Below are positions 9,451-19,634 of a DNA stretch of 64,000 nt, piece by piece. Numbering within the stretch: the stretch's first letter is position 1; every line of letters begins with the position of its first letter. The notes beneath the pieces are model-generated. The model saw nothing but the letters and a program-made list of their open reading frames with translations. It was not told the origin of the DNA and made no database searches. Location: the NCBI GenBank assembly GCA_022841475.1, contig JALHRJ010000016.1:28381-92380 (forward strand), written 5' to 3'. Source of the DNA: Cyclobacteriaceae bacterium. GTDB taxonomy: Bacteria > Bacteroidota > Bacteroidia > Cytophagales > Cyclobacteriaceae. The translations under genes and the position numbers were made by a program.

Positions 9451-10197
9451 CTAATTCATCGTTCGGATATCTGCCTTGCCGATAATAATTCCTTTATTAA
9501 TATATGAGGTGCCTCCAACATTTACCTCGGGTTCGCCAAAGGCATTGATTCGTACTTCATCGCTTGCAGTTACAGTCAGGCGTCCTTCTCCGTAGATGTT
9601 ACTTGAGACAGTGGTGCTGGCTAGTGCCCGTGTATCTACCTTATTCTCTCCATAAAGACGATAACGTTGGTGGGCAGCCTTTCCACCGTTGATGTTAATT
9701 CGATTCTCACCATATACCACAGCTTTGAACTTTTGAGTTTGCAACGAATCAAAGGTTATCTCGGACTGTCCATAAACTTTAAGTTTAAAGTTTTCGTTTT
9801 CCAGCAGCCCGCGACTGGCGACTTCCTGTTCACCGCGTACTTCCAGCGATTTAAGTTGTGTGTAAGTAACATAGGCAGTTATTTCAACATCGCGATAGAT
9901 GCTTGTTTTTGAATTATAGTCATCGTTTGTGCGCTCGCGTTTGTCAACGATGCGGGCCTGATCCAGGTAGAGGTTCAATTTGTTACCCTCCACTTCTATG
10001 TTAATCTTACCAGGATTAATGTTTGAATAAATAACACGAATAGATTCCTGATCTCCTTTTTGTAAAATCAGATTGATCTTGGGCGACACGGTAATCCGGC
10101 TAAATGAACTTAATTTCTTTTCAAACTCCTGTGCAAAGCTTGAGCTACCACTCGTCACGAGGACAGCAAAAATCAGGTATTGGGCTATTTTTTTCAT
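9451..10197 (-). CDS. Head-GIN domain (DUF2807) exported protein
   Basis: A 248-residue protein with a Sec signal (MKKIAQYLIFAVLVTSG, cleavage after SSSFAQ) and a single DUF2807 head-GIN domain, a right-handed beta-helix of short repeated strands: runs such as INIEVEGNKLNLYL, LKSLEVRGEQEV, FKLKVYGQSEI, FKAVVYGENRI and YRLYGENKV show the repeating Y-G-E/Q turn. These proteins are common in Bacteroidota and probably periplasmic or surface-attached; no activity is established. The ATG at 10197 is chosen because it starts the signal peptide; the longer frame from 10227 would add ten residues in front. It lies 45 bp downstream of the FtsX-type permease array on the same strand. Confidence 0.85.
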   Translation of the reverse strand: MKKIAQYLIFAVLVTSGSSSFAQEFEKKLSSFSRITVSPKINLILQKGDQESIRVIYSNINPGKINIEVEGNKLNLYLDQARIVDKRERTNDDYNSKTSIYRDVEITAYVTYTQLKSLEVRGEQEVASRGLLENENFKLKVYGQSEITFDSLQTQKFKAVVYGENRININGGKAAHQRYRLYGENKVDTRALASTTVSSNIYGEGRLTVTASDEVRINAFGEPEVNVGGTSYINKGIIIGKADIRTMN

Positions 10198-10242
10198 GGT
10201 TTCTTTGTTTTGGTAGTAAGACAACACTCCAACAAAATACCC

Positions 10243-12603
10243 CTATTCGCTCCGTAAACTTTCCACGGGATTGCGAAGGGCAGCTTTTATCGCCTGCGTG
10301 CTAACCGTTAGCCAGGAAATCAAAATACTCAGCATGGCAGTGCCTGCAAAAATCCACCAGGTTAATTCAGTTCGGTAGGTATAGTTGTGTAACCATTGGC
10401 TAAGCAAATACCAACCGATAGGTGTACCGATTGCAATAGCGATCAGCATAGGGCGTACAAAATCTTTTGAAAGCAAAAGAGTAATATTTTGTACCGATCC
10501 GCCAAGCACTTTACGGATCCCTATTTCTTTAGTACGCTGTTCGGCCACAAACGTGGCAAGACCAAATAAACCTAAACAAGTAATGATGATAGACAGTACA
10601 CAAAAGTGAAGCACAATGGATAACGCCCGCTGTTCATTTTGATATTGCAGATTTATGCGTTCGTCAACAAAGCCAAAGTTCAGTGGGTTTTCCGTATCGA
10701 ACTTCCCATAAAGGGCAGGTAATTTATCGACAAGTGCAGCCACCTGATTAGCCTTTACTTTAACCATCATGTTAAAATAAAACTCCTTGGGTCGATGCCT
10801 CATAATAAACGGTTCAATACCCATTGAAAGTGGGCGAAAGTTGAAATCTTTTACTATGCCAATAATGGAACCAGGTAAGCCCCAAAAAACAACGCGCTTG
10901 CCCAGTGCTTCACCGTGCTGAAAACCCATTTGCCGCGAAGCAGTTTCGTTAATAATGTAAGCTACGGTATCTGATTTTACGTCTTGTGAAAAGTTGCGGC
11001 CATAAACCATTTTCATGTCCATCAGCGGAATGACATGTGGGTTGGCATTCATTTGTGTAATAGTAATTTGTTGGCCGGGTAGTTGGCCTTCCCATTCTAT
11101 GTTGCTGTAATTTTCGTTGTTCACAAAAATTGAAGTAGTGGCTGCGGCTTGTTCTACTTCCACTTGCTTCAATAGTTCTTCCCTGAAGGTTTCACTTTTC
11201 TCTTTAAGTGGGCCGTTAAGGCTTATGAACATTACTTGTTCTTTGTCGAACCCTAATTCTTTGCCTTGTACATATTCTACCTGACGATAGATCACCACGG
11301 CACCTACCATGAGTAAAAACGATAAGCAAAATTGCGCAACCACTAACGTTTCACGTAGAGACTTACCGCTTCGTCCGGTCATCAGTCCTTTAAGTGATTT
11401 TACAGGGTTCATAACTGACATGCGTGCTGCTGGATAGATACTTGCCAAAAAACCTATGAGCAAGGTAAAAGCAAGCAATGCAAATGAGAACAAATAGTTA
11501 ATAGGTGAAAGACTGATCTCCGTGCCGATAAGACTGCTAAAGTAGGGAAGCATGAGATCTATGAGACCCCGCGAGATAAGGGCAGCTATAACGACAACTG
11601 CAATGGACTCGCCTAGAAACTGCACGAAAATTTGCTGGCGTGTTGCTCCAATAGTTTTCCGGATGCCCACTTCTTTTGATCGCTTGCCCGACTGTGCAGT
11701 GGCCAGATTGATAAAGTTGAAACAGGCAATCAATAAAATGCCAATCCCTATCCCAGTGAAAATCCTGATATAAGTAATATTACCTTGCTGGGTCCAATAG
11801 TCATAGGCCAGCGGATGCAGGTACATATCTTTAATGGACTGCGTTGAAACGCTAAAGCTAGCTTGCGGATCACGCTTTATCAATACATCCTTAATTTTTG
11901 TATTGAAGTCATCTATAGAATGGCCGGGTACTAACTCTACAAACGTATTAAAGTTAAAGCTGCTCCAATTGTAACTCCAACGATCTGGTACCAAATGCTC
12001 AAAAGAAAGCAGGAAGTCGAAATGCAGTGAGGACTGTGCGGGCTGATCTTTGAACACGCCTACGGCAACAAAATCAGTTTCATTGTTCAATCGAAAGGTG
12101 GTTCCCATAATATCCGACCGGGTTTGCCAGTCTTTGCCAAAATATTTATGCGCCATGCTTTCGCTTAGCAACAGGTGATTAGGTTGCGTAAGAACTGTCC
12201 TGGTATCACCACTTATCAGTGGAAAATCAAATAGTTTTAGTAGTGAGTTGTCAGCAAAGTAGATGTTGTTTTCAGAAAATAGAGCTTGGGTTGTTTTAAG
12301 TACACCACTCCACTTTCCTAACCGTGCGGTATTGACTATTTCCGGAAATGTGGTTTTTAATTCGGGTGCCAAAGGCCCGGGGGTAACGGCTCCAATTTCA
12401 TTTTTATCTTTTTGTTGCAGCGTGATTCGATATAGATTTTCTGCTTTCGAATGATAATGATCTCGGGTTACTTCGCGCCATGCGTACACCAATATGATGG
12501 TGCTACAGGTAATACCAAGCACCAATCCAATAATATTGATGGAGGAAAACAACGGTGAGCGAAGTAGATTTCGCAAGCCGATAAGAAAATAATTTCTGAG
12601 CAT
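10243..12603 (-). CDS. FtsX/MacB-type ABC transporter permease (copy 1)
   Basis: A 786-residue membrane protein with the duplicated permease layout of this family: one transmembrane segment near residue 20-40, a large periplasmic MacB_PCD domain, an FtsX unit of three segments near 280-390 (starting LIACFNFINLATA), a fourth hydrophobic segment at about 425-445, a second periplasmic domain, and a final FtsX unit (from about 675, VLSIIITCLGLFGLATFVAEQRTKEIGIRKVLG). It ends in NPVESLRSE, as do its two neighbours in nearly the same form. Such permeases normally need a LolD/MacB-like ATPase, which is absent nearby. The substrate is unknown; the family includes exporters and mechanotransmission proteins. 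Confidence 0.9.
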   Translation of the reverse strand: MLRNYFLIGLRNLLRSPLFSSINIIGLVLGITCSTIILVYAWREVTRDHYHSKAENLYRITLQQKDKNEIGAVTPGPLAPELKTTFPEIVNTARLGKWSGVLKTTQALFSENNIYFADNSLLKLFDFPLISGDTRTVLTQPNHLLLSESMAHKYFGKDWQTRSDIMGTTFRLNNETDFVAVGVFKDQPAQSSLHFDFLLSFEHLVPDRWSYNWSSFNFNTFVELVPGHSIDDFNTKIKDVLIKRDPQASFSVSTQSIKDMYLHPLAYDYWTQQGNITYIRIFTGIGIGILLIACFNFINLATAQSGKRSKEVGIRKTIGATRQQIFVQFLGESIAVVVIAALISRGLIDLMLPYFSSLIGTEISLSPINYLFSFALLAFTLLIGFLASIYPAARMSVMNPVKSLKGLMTGRSGKSLRETLVVAQFCLSFLLMVGAVVIYRQVEYVQGKELGFDKEQVMFISLNGPLKEKSETFREELLKQVEVEQAAATTSIFVNNENYSNIEWEGQLPGQQITITQMNANPHVIPLMDMKMVYGRNFSQDVKSDTVAYIINETASRQMGFQHGEALGKRVVFWGLPGSIIGIVKDFNFRPLSMGIEPFIMRHRPKEFYFNMMVKVKANQVAALVDKLPALYGKFDTENPLNFGFVDERINLQYQNEQRALSIVLHFCVLSIIITCLGLFGLATFVAEQRTKEIGIRKVLGGSVQNITLLLSKDFVRPMLIAIAIGTPIGWYLLSQWLHNYTYRTELTWWIFAGTAMLSILISWLTVSTQAIKAALRNPVESLRSE

Positions 12604-12652
12604 TTAGTTAGTTAATATTATTGAATCAAAATGTGCTTTATTGGAAGTTACT

Positions 12653-15082
12653 TTATTCACTTCTCAAACTCTGTGAGGGATTGGCCGTGGCAGCTCGCAA
12701 AGCCTGGGTGCTTACAATTAAGATTGCAAACAATAAAGCAAGAGTCCCAGCCACCAGTAAAACCCACCAGGGAAAATCAATATGGTACGGATAACGCTGA
12801 AGAAATTTGTCCAGGGCCCACCAGGCAGCTGGCGCAGCAATAATGAAAGAAACAATGACCAACCTTGAAAAATCTTTTGTCATTAAAAAGATAAGATTAG
12901 GAACAGTGGCACCCATCACTTTTCTAATACCAATTTCTTTGGTTCGCTGTTCTGCACTAAAAGCTGCGAGACCTAAGAGCCCTAAACAGGCAATAAGAAT
13001 CGCCAGGCCTGTGAAGATTATAAAAAGTTGACCCATGCGTTGTTCGGATCGGAAGGTTGCATCGAAATTCGCATCCAGAAAACTGTATTCAAATGGTGCA
13101 TCAGGCGCATATTTTTTCCAGGCACTTTCAACAATGGCCAGATTTTTTTGTACATCACCTGAGGCAAATCTAACTCCCATCTCAAAGTTTGGTTCACCGC
13201 CTAAGAAGATGATCATAGGGCGGATCGTGCTTTTTAATGTCTCAAAATTGAAATCTTTCAACACCCCAATTACTTCTACCTCTCTTTCTTCCATGGTATT
13301 AAATCGGGACATAATTTTCTTTCCCTCAAAAGAATCCCAACCAAATTGTCGCATAGCGGTTTCGTTTATTAAAATTCGACTGGAGTCGGCAGGAAAGTCG
13401 CGCGAAAAGAAACGACCTGCCACTACTTCATAGCCCATTGTTTTGATCAGATCATAGTCAACGGTATAAATTGTTAGCAAATGTTCTTCCCCGGATTCTA
13501 CAATTCGAAACGTAGAATTCCAATCAATGTAAGGGGGCATGCGGTTGGAATAGGTAGCTGCAATAATCTCTGGATATTGAAGTAATTCATTTTTAAAAGC
13601 AGCACTGTTCTTTGTAAGATTCATCGTGTGCATCATACAAAGTATATTGTCTTTGTTAAATCCAAGATTTTGTTTTTGAATGTATTTCAATTGTTGAAAC
13701 ACGATCAGGGTTGCAATGATAAGTGAGATGGAGATAAAAAACTGAAACACCACCAGTCCATTTCTTACCCCCGAACTTTTCATGCAGGCACGTACTTTTC
13801 CTTTTAATACTTCGGCTGGCTTGAACGCGGTAAGGTAAAAGGCAGGATAACTTCCTGCTATCAGGCCAATCACCAATGTGAATACAACCAGGCCAATGAT
13901 AAAGGTTGGATTGAAAATACTGCTAAACGTGATGTTCTTAGTGGTTATTATATTGAATGGATCCAGCGCCAGTGACACCAGCACGAGGCCTAATACAACA
14001 GCCACAATTGTATACAGATAAGATTCAACCATGAATTGACCGACCAGGCGGTTCCGTAAGGCGCCAATAGTTTTTCGTATACCTACTTCTTTGGCGCGGT
14101 TTGCGGCACGAGCGGTGCTTAAATTCATAAAGTTGATGCAGGCCAGTAGAATAATCATGCCTGCAATGGTGCCAATCAAATACAGGTATTCAAGATTACC
14201 ATTGGGTTCCAACTCATCAGAGAATTGAGAACGTAAGTGAATATCAAGAAGACGCTGACTTTCAAAACCAACCATGCTTCCGGAATTAGTAAACTGTTGC
14301 AAGTCCATTTTAAGAAATTGCTGAATTTCTTTCGCTACATACGTTTCTACAAAATAATTATACTTGTCATTAACACTTTCAATTTTACCTGCTGGATGGA
14401 TTTTAAAGTATGTGACCACAGCACTATTCAGCCACATGGGATAATCCAACAATTCTGAAGTTGTTAGGGAAAGTAAAAAATCAAACTTAAGATGCGTATT
14501 GTGCGGCACATCAGCGGCAATTCCCGTAACCTCAGCTTTTGTTTCCCCCTGACTACCAATAGCGAATGTCTTGCCGATAGGGGATAGGTCACCCGGCCCA
14601 TTGTAGCCAAAATATTTTCGGGCAGTTGATTCTGTAATGACGATTTTGTTGGGTCCGTCTAGCACTGTTTTCGGATTTCCTACCAGAAGTTTGTAGGCAT
14701 AGAATTCGAAGAAATTGGAATCACTCAATAAGAAATTTCTTTCGGTAAAGGTTTTGTCTTCGTAGCGTACTGGAATGGTGTTCCATTTTGCAATCCGCAA
14801 AGTGGATTCAACAGCAGGAACATCCTTTAGTAAAGTTTCAGCCATGGGTATCCCCGTAAACACTGTGGCGATTTCTCTATCCTGCAGTTTGGCTTTGAAA
14901 GTAGCCCGATAAGTTCTGTTGGCATCCGGATGGAATTTATCATAACTGAGCTCATCGGTGATATAGAGCATCAGCAATAGCGTACTGGTTATACCAAGCG
15001 TAAGTCCTAAAATATTTATCGCTGAATAGGACTTTTGCCGCATCAGGATGCGGAAAGCTGTGGTAAGGTAATTGCGAATCAT
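12653..15082 (-). CDS. FtsX/MacB-type ABC transporter permease (copy 2)
   Basis: An 809-residue paralogue of the genes on both sides, with the same order of domains: N-terminal membrane segment, periplasmic MacB_PCD domain, FtsX unit starting IILLACINFMNLSTARAANR, a further segment (GLVVFQFFISISLIIATLIV), second periplasmic domain, and terminal FtsX unit with AFSAEQRTKEIGIRKVMG. The C-terminal residues ATANPSQSLRSE are identical to those of copy 3, and the DNA around the two stops is clearly similar, so the array arose by tandem duplication followed by divergence. It is separated by 49 bp from copy 1 and 61 bp from copy 3, so the three are probably one transcription unit. Confidence 0.9.
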   Translation of the reverse strand: MIRNYLTTAFRILMRQKSYSAINILGLTLGITSTLLLMLYITDELSYDKFHPDANRTYRATFKAKLQDREIATVFTGIPMAETLLKDVPAVESTLRIAKWNTIPVRYEDKTFTERNFLLSDSNFFEFYAYKLLVGNPKTVLDGPNKIVITESTARKYFGYNGPGDLSPIGKTFAIGSQGETKAEVTGIAADVPHNTHLKFDFLLSLTTSELLDYPMWLNSAVVTYFKIHPAGKIESVNDKYNYFVETYVAKEIQQFLKMDLQQFTNSGSMVGFESQRLLDIHLRSQFSDELEPNGNLEYLYLIGTIAGMIILLACINFMNLSTARAANRAKEVGIRKTIGALRNRLVGQFMVESYLYTIVAVVLGLVLVSLALDPFNIITTKNITFSSIFNPTFIIGLVVFTLVIGLIAGSYPAFYLTAFKPAEVLKGKVRACMKSSGVRNGLVVFQFFISISLIIATLIVFQQLKYIQKQNLGFNKDNILCMMHTMNLTKNSAAFKNELLQYPEIIAATYSNRMPPYIDWNSTFRIVESGEEHLLTIYTVDYDLIKTMGYEVVAGRFFSRDFPADSSRILINETAMRQFGWDSFEGKKIMSRFNTMEEREVEVIGVLKDFNFETLKSTIRPMIIFLGGEPNFEMGVRFASGDVQKNLAIVESAWKKYAPDAPFEYSFLDANFDATFRSEQRMGQLFIIFTGLAILIACLGLLGLAAFSAEQRTKEIGIRKVMGATVPNLIFLMTKDFSRLVIVSFIIAAPAAWWALDKFLQRYPYHIDFPWWVLLVAGTLALLFAILIVSTQALRAATANPSQSLRSE

Positions 15083-15143
15083 GATCTGATATTTTTAGTG
15101 CTAATTAATTTACTCCATTTATGTAAGACAGAATATTTACTAT

Positions 15144-17507
15144 TTATTCACTTCTCAAACTTTGTGAAGGATTGGCGGTAGCCGCTCGCAAGGCCTGTGT
15201 GCTTACAATGATTAAGGCAAGTATCAGCGCTCCAGCACCCGCCAGGGGTAGCACCCACCACATCACGGTGGTTCTGTATTCATAACGCTCAAGAAAATTG
15301 CTAAGAAACCACCAGGCTATCGGGCCCGAGAAAAGAAAACCTACAATGACAAGTCGAGAAAAATCTTTTGAGATCAGAATCACCAAACTTGAAACGGAGG
15401 CTCCCATTACTTTGCGGATGCCAACCTCTTTTGTACGCTGCTCAGCAGTAAATGCAGCAAGACCAAAGAGACCAAGACACGTAATGATAATCGCCAATGA
15501 AGCAAATATGGTAGCGAGACGACTGATTAAATTGATGGTCGAAAATTTTCTTTCAAAGTCAGCATCCGCAAAACGAAACTCGAATGGATAGGTTGGGTTT
15601 AGCTTTTTAAAAACACTTTCTATCGTATTAATAGATTCACTCAAGTCTTGACTTATGTTCAGCCGTAAAGTTATAGTGCTACTCCAATCCGGGTCAAAAA
15701 TTAATGTCATGGGTTCAACTGGTTGATATGGAGAAGCCATTACAACATTGGGCATTACACCGATTATTTCCAGGTCTCGATCATTCATTTTAAGATGTTG
15801 ACCAATTGGATTTTCCATGGCCATCATTTCTACGGCCGCTTCATTGACTACTACAGCCATGGAATCACTTTTAAAATCTCTGGAAAAATCCCGACCCTCA
15901 ATCATTTTGATACCCATCGTTTCTGTGTAATCGTACTCGGTGGCAATGGTTGAGAAGGATACTCGTTGATCAGGCATCCCTTCCCATTTCACCTCATTGT
16001 TTGAAAAGATGGATGTAATAGGGCTATTGCTTTTACAAACTGATTTAACAACTCCTGTTCTTACCAATTCTTCGCGGATTGTCTGGAAATTCGTTTCTAA
16101 CTCTCCATTAGTCCAGATTTGCATTAAGTTTTCGCGATCATATCCCATATCACGGCTTTTCACATGCATGATTTGTTGATAGATAACAATGGTGCCAATA
16201 ATCAGAAAAATAGAGAAGCCAAACTGAAGTGTTACCAATACTTTGCGTGGCGTTGTGGCACCTTTTCCAACATTAATTTTTCCTTTCAAAACTTTCACAG
16301 GTTGAAATGAGGAAAGATAAAAGGCAGGATAACTCCCTGCAAAAATTCCGATCACGAACACCCACCCAATAGCAATAGACCATAGCCATGGATTGGAGTA
16401 ATCAATTGAAATATTTTTATTTACCAATAGATTATAAGAAGGCAATACAAGTTCCACGACTACAATAGCCAGCACCGAGGAAAGGAATGTTACCATAACT
16501 GATTCTCCAAGAAACTGAAAGATTAATTCCTTTCGTCTGGAACCTACACTTTTCCGGATTCCTACTTCCCGTGCCCGGCTTTCACTTCGGGCCGTGGCCA
16601 GGTTCATAAAGTTGATGCAGGCGATTACTAATACAAAAATGGCAATGGCTGTAAATAATCGAACATATTCAATCATGCCGCCTGTGTTAACACCGTTTTC
16701 AAAATTGGAATAGAGCCTCCACTTACTCATGGGATGGAGAAAGAGTTTTGCCGTAGGTGCTTTCGGATTGTTGTCTTTGATAATGTTTTGAATGCTGTTG
16801 TTCACTTCCTCTTCTGTGGCATCGGGCTGCAGTTGCACATACATTTGAAAGGAATTGTTATTCCAATTGTCTTTGGCATAACGCACCCAGCTTTGGGTGG
16901 CTTCATAATAGGCGAAGGGCACGACATATTCAAATTCGAAAAATGATTGACGGGGCAGATCCTTTACAACACCGGTGACTTTCAAGTCCTGCCCGTTATC
17001 AATTTTTATTAATTGATTGATGGGATCGAGATCATCAAAAAAAGTTTTAGCGGTCGATTCTGTAATGACGATGGAGGACGGGTCGGATAAGGCTGTGTTA
17101 GGATCTCCCTTTACCATCTCGAAAGTGAAGACTTTGAAAAAATCTTCGCTTGCACTTAGCCCCATTTTGGTGAGTCGCTTGTCACCTACCTGAAGCATAT
17201 TACCTTCGCCCCAATTAGTCATCACCACTTCCTTTATCTTGCTCGACTTGTCTTTGATTGTTTCCTTCATGGGGTAGGGCATAGCATTTCCAGTTCCAAT
17301 GCCCTGCGCCCACTGCTGACTTTGGTATAGCTTATAAATGGAATTGTAATTCTTATGGAACCGATCATAAGAATATTCATCCGCTACCCATAATAAAATC
17401 AGAACAGAACTTGCGATACCGATGGAAAGGCCTGTAATATTGATAAACGAATAAACCGAGTTTTTAAAAAGACTGCGGATAGCAATTTTGAAATAGTTAT
17501 GAAGCAT
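15144..17507 (-). CDS. FtsX/MacB-type ABC transporter permease (copy 3)
   Basis: A 787-residue permease, first in the tandem array in the direction of transcription. It has the same architecture: membrane segment near 20-40, periplasmic domain, FtsX unit beginning VLVIACINFMNLATARSESR, fourth segment VTLQFGFSIFLIIGTIV, second periplasmic domain, and C-terminal FtsX unit with AFTAEQRTKEVGIRKVMG. The end ATANPSQSLRSE equals copy 2. Just upstream of the ATG, a 7-bp hairpin (CGATAGC-ctaac-GCTATCG on the coding strand, 17510-17528) lies in the leader and could affect initiation. The kup gene ends 129 bp upstream without a clear terminator. Confidence 0.9.
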   Translation of the reverse strand: MLHNYFKIAIRSLFKNSVYSFINITGLSIGIASSVLILLWVADEYSYDRFHKNYNSIYKLYQSQQWAQGIGTGNAMPYPMKETIKDKSSKIKEVVMTNWGEGNMLQVGDKRLTKMGLSASEDFFKVFTFEMVKGDPNTALSDPSSIVITESTAKTFFDDLDPINQLIKIDNGQDLKVTGVVKDLPRQSFFEFEYVVPFAYYEATQSWVRYAKDNWNNNSFQMYVQLQPDATEEEVNNSIQNIIKDNNPKAPTAKLFLHPMSKWRLYSNFENGVNTGGMIEYVRLFTAIAIFVLVIACINFMNLATARSESRAREVGIRKSVGSRRKELIFQFLGESVMVTFLSSVLAIVVVELVLPSYNLLVNKNISIDYSNPWLWSIAIGWVFVIGIFAGSYPAFYLSSFQPVKVLKGKINVGKGATTPRKVLVTLQFGFSIFLIIGTIVIYQQIMHVKSRDMGYDRENLMQIWTNGELETNFQTIREELVRTGVVKSVCKSNSPITSIFSNNEVKWEGMPDQRVSFSTIATEYDYTETMGIKMIEGRDFSRDFKSDSMAVVVNEAAVEMMAMENPIGQHLKMNDRDLEIIGVMPNVVMASPYQPVEPMTLIFDPDWSSTITLRLNISQDLSESINTIESVFKKLNPTYPFEFRFADADFERKFSTINLISRLATIFASLAIIITCLGLFGLAAFTAEQRTKEVGIRKVMGASVSSLVILISKDFSRLVIVGFLFSGPIAWWFLSNFLERYEYRTTVMWWVLPLAGAGALILALIIVSTQALRAATANPSQSLRSE

Positions 17508-17636
17508 TTCGATAGCGTTAGGCTATCGGATATTCCAATAAGGTGCCAGTATGAAAACCAGCCATTTGGTAAGATTAAGGGGCTTTTAATTTTTTTAGTG
17601 GCTCATTTACGAACGACACTGTCCGCAACCGACCAT

Positions 17637-19634
17637 CTAATGGCCGTGATAGCGAGACTCTTTTTCGCGTTCACTTTCTTCTTTTTCGCGTTTGATGCGC
17701 ACCTTGGCAGGTGGCCCCACCATAATAGGCACTCGTTCTACTTCCACATTGGCTAGTTCGAGTCCATACATGGCTTCCGTAGAAAGACTAATTTTCTTAA
17801 TGAGTCGGTACCCTTGAATAATCAGGTTGTCGAATGTTGAAATTTCACTGTCAACAGAAGCTAGTGAATGCAGGATAACAAATTTAAAATCAGCAGGCAT
17901 GCTGTGTTTCTGGAGAGCATCATAGTGACTTGTCAAATCAATTTCTGCAGAGTCGGCCATATCGTGCAGGATTTTATTGAAAAGTAAGTTTACACGATGG
18001 TCGGATTTAAAGCCGAGTTTTATCCGTATGAAAAAGCATTTTTTTGGAATGATTGTGTCTACGGAATATTTTGACGTGTACGGACTATCTACGGTATCTA
18101 CATGCACAAACCAATACACATCGGCTCTCTTAGGTCGTTTCTTGAAAATAGAATAAATAATATTCGAGTCGATGTAACGCTTACTATTGGCAACCGCCAT
18201 ATACACAAGGTTAGTAGCCTCTTTCGGCACCGAGCTATCTGCTTGCAGATCTTGAATTAATGGCACGTAGTGTTTTAAATCGACAAACTCTGTATGCCTG
18301 TCCCTTAGAATCCTGGCGCGTAATAAAACATACATCATCAGGAAAAATATAAACGCAATCGAAAAAGAGAACCAACCGCCATGGGTAAACTTACTCAGGT
18401 TTGAGACCAGAAAAGCTCCTTCAATAGAAAAGAACAGCAGTGCAAGTACGGAGGATCGAATGGTAGATTTTTTTGACGTAGTAAAATAATACACCAACAA
18501 GGAGGTTGTCATCAGCATATCAAAGGTGATCGCCAACCCATATGCAGACTGCATGGCATCGGATTCTTTGAAGTAGAGCACCACCAGGATACAACCAAAC
18601 ATTAAAATCCAGTTAATGGCTGGAATATATATCTGACCTTTTAACTGACTCGGATAACGAACTCGGGTAGCCGGCCAAAGCTTAAGTTTCATGGCTTCGT
18701 TGACCAACGTAAACGTGCCTGAGATTAATGCCTGGCTGGCAATGATGGTGGCGAACGTGGCGATAATTACCCCAACGAAGAGTAACGCCTGTGGCATGAT
18801 TTCAAAAAAAGGAATGGCACCATCCAGTGTTGTTCCCTGATGTTCCAGCAACCAGGCGCCTTGACCAAAATAGCTTAATAACAAGCAGAATTTTACAAAC
18901 CACCAGCCAGCGCGGATATTCGATTTTCCACAATGTCCCAGATCGGAATACATTGCCTCTGCCCCGGTGGTACACAAAAACACAGCACCTAAAATCCAGA
19001 ACCCGCCCGGATATTTTACTAACAGATCATAGGCATAAACCGGGTTTATTGCTTTGAGCACCGACATATTTCCAACGAGGTGCCACATGCCAATGGAACC
19101 GATAAACAAGAACCAGACGAGCATAACCGGTCCAAAGGTTTTGCCTACCACACTGCTTCCAAATTGTTGGAAGATAAACAAGGCCAGCAGAATGGCGATT
19201 ACAATGGTAATGATAGTTTGTTCAGTAATATCAGGATTCAGCGATCGCAATCCTTCAATGGCGGAAGTAACACTGATAGCAGGCGTAATAAACCCATCGG
19301 CAATAAGGGTACAACAGCCAATGATGGCCGGAAAAATGACCCAACGTGCTTTGTATCTTCTTACTAAAGCATAGAGTGCAAAAATTCCACCTTCCCCTTT
19401 GTTATCGGCATTGAGTGCGAGATAAACGTATTTGATAGTAGTAATTAAAGTGAGAGTCCAAAATACGCAGGATAGACCACCGAAAATAAGGTCTTCGGTA
19501 ATTACATGAGTACCCACAATAAAACGAAGGGTGTATATAGGTGATGTTCCAATATCACCATAAATAATTCCCATGGCTACCAATATTCCGGCAGCAGATG
19601 CTTTACTGAGTTTTGGATCTTTTCCTGAATCCAT
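17637..19634 (-). CDS. kup: KUP-family potassium uptake protein
   Basis: A 665-residue membrane protein of the KUP/HAK/KT family, which imports K+ with protons. The family signature GIIYGDIGTSPIYTLRFI is at about residues 18-35, followed by about twelve hydrophobic segments (for example ADGFITPAISVTSAIEG and CTTGAEAMYSDLGHCG), then a C-terminal cytoplasmic domain from about 450. The C-terminus is an unusual charged tail (KVRIKREKEESEREKE). Its ATG shares one base with the stop of the upstream NADH dehydrogenase (TGATG at 19632-19636), so the two are translationally coupled. Confidence 0.95.
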   Translation of the reverse strand: MDSGKDPKLSKASAAGILVAMGIIYGDIGTSPIYTLRFIVGTHVITEDLIFGGLSCVFWTLTLITTIKYVYLALNADNKGEGGIFALYALVRRYKARWVIFPAIIGCCTLIADGFITPAISVTSAIEGLRSLNPDITEQTIITIVIAILLALFIFQQFGSSVVGKTFGPVMLVWFLFIGSIGMWHLVGNMSVLKAINPVYAYDLLVKYPGGFWILGAVFLCTTGAEAMYSDLGHCGKSNIRAGWWFVKFCLLLSYFGQGAWLLEHQGTTLDGAIPFFEIMPQALLFVGVIIATFATIIASQALISGTFTLVNEAMKLKLWPATRVRYPSQLKGQIYIPAINWILMFGCILVVLYFKESDAMQSAYGLAITFDMLMTTSLLVYYFTTSKKSTIRSSVLALLFFSIEGAFLVSNLSKFTHGGWFSFSIAFIFFLMMYVLLRARILRDRHTEFVDLKHYVPLIQDLQADSSVPKEATNLVYMAVANSKRYIDSNIIYSIFKKRPKRADVYWFVHVDTVDSPYTSKYSVDTIIPKKCFFIRIKLGFKSDHRVNLLFNKILHDMADSAEIDLTSHYDALQKHSMPADFKFVILHSLASVDSEISTFDNLIIQGYRLIKKISLSTEAMYGLELANVEVERVPIMVGPPAKVRIKREKEESEREKESRYHGH

